From Streptomyces sp. SKN60 (GTDB taxonomy: Bacteria; Actinomycetota; Actinomycetes; Streptomycetales; Streptomycetaceae): a stretch of DNA of 64,000 nt. Shown piece by piece: positions 60,403 through 64,000 of this stretch; position 1 is the stretch's first letter, and each line of letters opens with the position of its first letter. The notes beneath the pieces were generated by a model. It made no database searches and was not told the DNA's origin. It saw only the letters and a program-made list of their open reading frames with translations. Made by a program: the position numbers and the translations under genes. The stretch is from contig NZ_JAHTMW010000007.1 of the NCBI RefSeq assembly GCF_026236535.1, positions 186,001 through 250,000 of the forward strand, given 5' to 3'.

Positions 60403-60699
60403 TTAGTCCTCCCCCAGGATCTGCGGCACCTTGAAACGCTGCTGCTCCTGGGCCGGGGCGCCGGAGAGCGCCTGCTCGGGGGTGAGCGACGGACGGACCT
60501 CGTCCGCCCGCATGACATTGGTCAGCGGCAGCGGGTGGGAGGTCGGGGGTACGTCTTGGTCGGCGACCTCGGAGACGCGGGCGACCGCGCCGATGATGTC
60601 GTCGAGCTGTCCGGCGAAGTGGTCGAGTTCTTCGCTCTTGAGCTCCAGACGTGCCAGCCGGGCGAGGTGGGCGACCTCCTCGCGCGTGATGCCAGGCAT
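60403..60699 (-). CDS. gatC: Asp-tRNA(Asn)/Glu-tRNA(Gln) amidotransferase subunit C
   Basis: The 98-residue GatC has [17 protein letters not shown] at the N-terminus, the middle [15 protein letters not shown], and the C-terminal [26 protein letters not shown]. It stabilises the GatA-GatB complex. It is the first gene of gatC-gatA-ORF-gatB. The ATG at 60699 is chosen because it starts the conserved helix. A repeated CCCCGTGAAA (near 60762 and 60783) lies upstream, before the rmdB stop. Confidence 0.92.
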   Translation of the reverse strand: MPGITREEVAHLARLARLELKSEELDHFAGQLDDIIGAVARVSEVADQDVPPTSHPLPLTNVMRADEVRPSLTPEQALSGAPAQEQQRFKVPQILGED

Positions 60700-60810
60700 G
60701 CGGATCCTCACGGGGTGAGTTTGATGGTGTTGGCCCAATCCTATGGGGCCCGCGCCGCTCCCCGTGAAACGGCGAGGTCCGTACCCCGTGAAAGGGCTGG
60801 GTAAGGACGC

Positions 60811-62925
60811 CTACTGCACCACGTGGTCCGAGGGGTGGTCGGCCTCGGCCAGGGCCGCGATCTCCGAGGGGCGGCGCCAGCCGTGCTCGCCGCGGGCGCG
60901 GAGCCAGGCGGTGGTCTCGGCGGGCGGCATGGCGGCGGCGACCAGCCAGCCCTGGACGGCGTCGCAGCCCAGGTCGCGCAGGCGCTCCCAGGTCTCGTCG
61001 TCCTCGACGCCCTCGGCGACGACCAGCAGGCCGAGGGAGTGGGCGAGGTCGAGGGTGCAGCGGACGATCTCGGCGTCCTCGGAGTCGACGGCGAGCCGGG
61101 CGACGAAGGAGCGGTCGATCTTGAGTTCGCTCACCGGGAGGCGGCGCAGGTGGACCAGGGAGGAGTAGCCGGTGCCGAAGTCGTCGAGGGACATCTTGAC
61201 GCCGTGGCCGGTGAGCCCGGCCATGGTGTCGGCGGCCCGCTGCGGGTCCTCCAGGAGCACGTGCTCGGTTATCTCCAGCTGGAGCGCGCCGGCCGGGACG
61301 CCGTGCCGGGCGAGCCGGGCGGCGACGGCGCCGGCGAAGCCGGGGGTGTGCACGTCGCGCGGCGAGACGTTGACGGCGACCGGCACGTCGAGGCCCTGGG
61401 CACGCCAGCGGGCGACCTGGGCGAGGGCGGTCTCCAGGACGTATTCGGTGAGGTGGGGCATGAGGCCGGAGGACTCGGCGATGGCGATGAACTCGTCCGG
61501 AGGAACCTTCCCTCTCTCGGGATGGACCCAGCGGACAAGGGCTTCCAGGCCGGCCACCTGGCCGTCGAAGCGGACCTTCGGCTGGTAGTGCAGCTCGACC
61601 TCGCCGGCGTCGAGGGCGCGCCGCAGGTCGCCGAGGAGCCCGAGCCGGTCGGGGGTGTTGGAGTCGCGCTTGGACTCGTAGACCTCGACGCCGGTGCGGT
61701 CCCGCTTGGCCTGGTACATGGCGACGTCGGCGCGGCGCAGCAGGCCCTCGGCGTCCAGCGCGTGCTCGGGGAAGACGGCGACGCCGGCGCTGGCCTCCAG
61801 GACGAGGGTGAGCCCGTCGAGGTCGAGCGGGGAGGACAGCTCGGCGACGAGGTGGCGGGCGACCCGCTGGGCGCTGGTGGTGGAGTCGGCGGTGGGCAGC
61901 AGGACGGCGAACTCGTCGCCGCCGAGCCGGGCGGCCTCGGCGCCACGGGGCAGCGCGAGCCGGAGCCGTTCGGCGATCTGCAGGAGCAGCCGGTCGCCGG
62001 CGAGGTGTCCGAGGGTGTCGTTGACCGAGCGGAAGCGGTCGAGGTCGATCAGGACGAGCGCGGAGCGGACGCCCTCGCCCTCGGCCTCCTCCAGGGCGGT
62101 CCAGGTGCGCTCCAGGAGCCACTGGCGGTTGGGCAGTCCGGTGAGCGGGTCGCGCAGCTGCTCCTCGGCGCGGGCGCGGGCGATCCACAGGGTGGAGTCG
62201 AGGGCGATCAGCGGGACGGCGAAGAGCGGCAGGAGCGGGGGCCGGGAGGCGGCGACGACGCAGATGAGCGGGGCGATGCCGAGCAGGGCGACGGCGACCA
62301 GGCCCTGGCGGAGCAGCGCGGTGCGGGCGGCGGTGGGCAGTCCGCCGGTCTGCGGGGCGAGCGCGTACCACAGCAGCAGCCGGGTCGCCACCAGGTAGGC
62401 GACGGCGGCGAGCATCACTTCCGGTACGTCGCCGATCCCCCAGTCGAGGGGCTGCCAGGGACGCTCGACGGTGGGGACGTCGCCGAAGGTGGCGAGGACG
62501 AGGGCGGCGGCGCCGGTGCCGATGACGTCGACGGCGCCGTGCAGCAGGCCCTGGCGCCAGCGGTGCCGGCGGGCGGCGGCGACGAGCACGACCACGGTGA
62601 GCGAGACCAGACAGGCGGGCACCCAGCCGTACAGGAGCAGCACGGCGAGGGTGAGGGCGGCGCCGGAGCCGGTGCCGCCCCACCAGCGGTCGCGGCCGAG
62701 CGCGACCAGGTGTCCGACGATGAGGCCGGTGAGGACGGCGAGGGACCAGCCGGCGGCGCCGCCGGGGAAGAGTCCCTGGCCGGTGCTCAGCGTCCGGTAG
62801 AGACCGGCGGTGAGCAGGACGGCGGCGACGCCCACCAGTGCTCCGGGCAGCCCGGAGGTGATGCCCACGAACGCCGCACGGCCCTGGGGCCGTGCGACCG
62901 GGGCGGCACTCTCGGTCGGTTTCAT
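60811..62925 (-). CDS. rmdB: Membrane GGDEF-EAL protein, c-di-GMP phosphodiesterase RmdB
   Basis: The 704-residue protein has ~6-8 membrane helices in residues 20-260. A GGDEF domain follows with an intact ARLGGDEFAVL (~333), then an EAL domain with intact LEALVRW (~460), VNVSPRDV, and DDFGTGYSSLVHLRRLPVSELKIDRSFV plus the late VAEGVE. All EAL catalytic motifs are present, so c-di-GMP hydrolysis is expected. Position next to ligA and gatC matches RmdB of S. coelicolor, which controls colony morphology. The ATG at 62925 has GAGAGG upstream. Confidence 0.9.
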   Translation of the reverse strand: MKPTESAAPVARPQGRAAFVGITSGLPGALVGVAAVLLTAGLYRTLSTGQGLFPGGAAGWSLAVLTGLIVGHLVALGRDRWWGGTGSGAALTLAVLLLYGWVPACLVSLTVVVLVAAARRHRWRQGLLHGAVDVIGTGAAALVLATFGDVPTVERPWQPLDWGIGDVPEVMLAAVAYLVATRLLLWYALAPQTGGLPTAARTALLRQGLVAVALLGIAPLICVVAASRPPLLPLFAVPLIALDSTLWIARARAEEQLRDPLTGLPNRQWLLERTWTALEEAEGEGVRSALVLIDLDRFRSVNDTLGHLAGDRLLLQIAERLRLALPRGAEAARLGGDEFAVLLPTADSTTSAQRVARHLVAELSSPLDLDGLTLVLEASAGVAVFPEHALDAEGLLRRADVAMYQAKRDRTGVEVYESKRDSNTPDRLGLLGDLRRALDAGEVELHYQPKVRFDGQVAGLEALVRWVHPERGKVPPDEFIAIAESSGLMPHLTEYVLETALAQVARWRAQGLDVPVAVNVSPRDVHTPGFAGAVAARLARHGVPAGALQLEITEHVLLEDPQRAADTMAGLTGHGVKMSLDDFGTGYSSLVHLRRLPVSELKIDRSFVARLAVDSEDAEIVRCTLDLAHSLGLLVVAEGVEDDETWERLRDLGCDAVQGWLVAAAMPPAETTAWLRARGEHGWRRPSEIAALAEADHPSDHVVQ

Positions 62926-63209
62926 TCCCGTCCCTCTCACAGCCGGCGGTGCCGTCGCAACGCGGGGCCGTCGTGATGCCTCTGGGCCGTCGTCCCGCCG
63001 CGCGCCGGACACACGTGTCCTGCTCCTGCGCGCCGGCAGGGCCTCGCGCGGCCGTGCGTGACGGACGCACGGTCACCACACTAGGCCGCGGAGGGCCGCT
63101 ACGGGCAGCGCTCTCCATCTCTTGCCCGAATGCGACCCGGCCACCCCTAACGATCTGGTATGCGCCGAACGGGTGAGCTTCCGGGGCCCGTCCGCGGCTG
63201 CTGCGGCGG
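62926..63209. other. Non-coding region upstream of rmdB
   Basis: These 284 bases lie between the ligA stop and rmdB, both on the minus strand. They probably hold the rmdB promoter and a ligA terminator, but I see no clear stem with a U tract, RNA gene or further ORF. Confidence 0.5.

Positions 63210-64000
<791 letters not shown>

Noticed and set aside
60760..60795. Repeated CCCCGTGAAA between gatC and rmdB as an operator
   Set aside because: Only two short direct copies, no symmetry and no promoter fit; recorded in the gatC entry only.

Overview
The window is a high-GC actinobacterial chromosome segment, almost certainly from a Streptomyces. The signs are GC-rich third codon positions throughout, a sortase LAxTG anchor, a Tat-exported enzyme, the short AccE carboxylase subunit, the 13-residue ilvB leader peptide typical of streptomycetes, and a gene order (acc, cimA, ureABC, ilvE, leuB, proline catabolism, serA, ilvCNB, gatCAB, ligA) that I recognise from the S. 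coelicolor core chromosome. No tRNA, rRNA, CRISPR array, insertion sequence or prophage gene was seen. Both ends cut through a gene: a YbjN-like gene on the left and DNA ligase ligA on the right.

Layout. 1-4346 (+): a signalling cluster of a vWA protein, a PP2C phosphatase and an atypical kinase (a TerY-P-like triad), preceded by a membrane protein and a partial YbjN-like gene. 4430-6280 (-): acyl-CoA carboxylase accB-accE. 6459-13099: accessory genes, namely a Tat-exported polysaccharide lyase under a LacI-type palindrome, YceI, a three-gene operon (DUF4267, serine hydrolase, DUF2550-like) and, divergent from it across an array of CTAGCG palindromes, an extra sliding clamp. 13115-16337 (-): a TPM-like membrane protein and citramalate synthase behind an Ile-Ile leader peptide and attenuator. 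16396-21905 (-): a run ureAB-ureC-aguA-tetR-MHS transporter, divergent from an NCS1 permease.

23548-25953 (-): ilvE and leuB. 26055-28741: a 43-residue ORF, a PadR regulator with its membrane partner, an alpha/beta hydrolase and a small protein. 28880-32902: proline catabolism (proline dehydrogenase, pruA) divergent from a PucR-type regulator. 32924-34745: an Fe-S-type HTH regulator divergent from DoxX, then TetR. 34840-40427 (-): serA, ilvC, ilvN, ilvB and the ilvB leader. Together with cimA, ilvE and leuB, most of isoleucine/leucine/valine synthesis lies here.

40461-53631: the c-di-GMP protein CdgF, a 2-hydroxyacid dehydrogenase, an aldo/keto reductase, a PQQ-type lipoprotein dehydrogenase, a DUF6191 protein, a large LuxR (LAL) regulator, a 53-residue ORF, a GNAT acetyltransferase and an MMPL exporter. 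53852-57029 (+): an unknown acidic protein and a large secreted, sortase-anchored protein carrying a candidate PD-(D/E)xK nuclease domain. 57108-64000 (-): gatB, a small protein inside the gat operon, gatA, gatC, the c-di-GMP phosphodiesterase RmdB and the 3' part of ligA.

The most noteworthy items are the secreted anchored nuclease-fold protein, the cimA attenuator with an Ile-Ile leader, the second sliding clamp behind palindromic operators, the urease lacking the flap cysteine next to agmatine deiminase, the TerY-P-like triad, and CdgF with an intact GGDEF but a degenerate EAL domain. Functions are read from motifs and gene order only; no database search was run.
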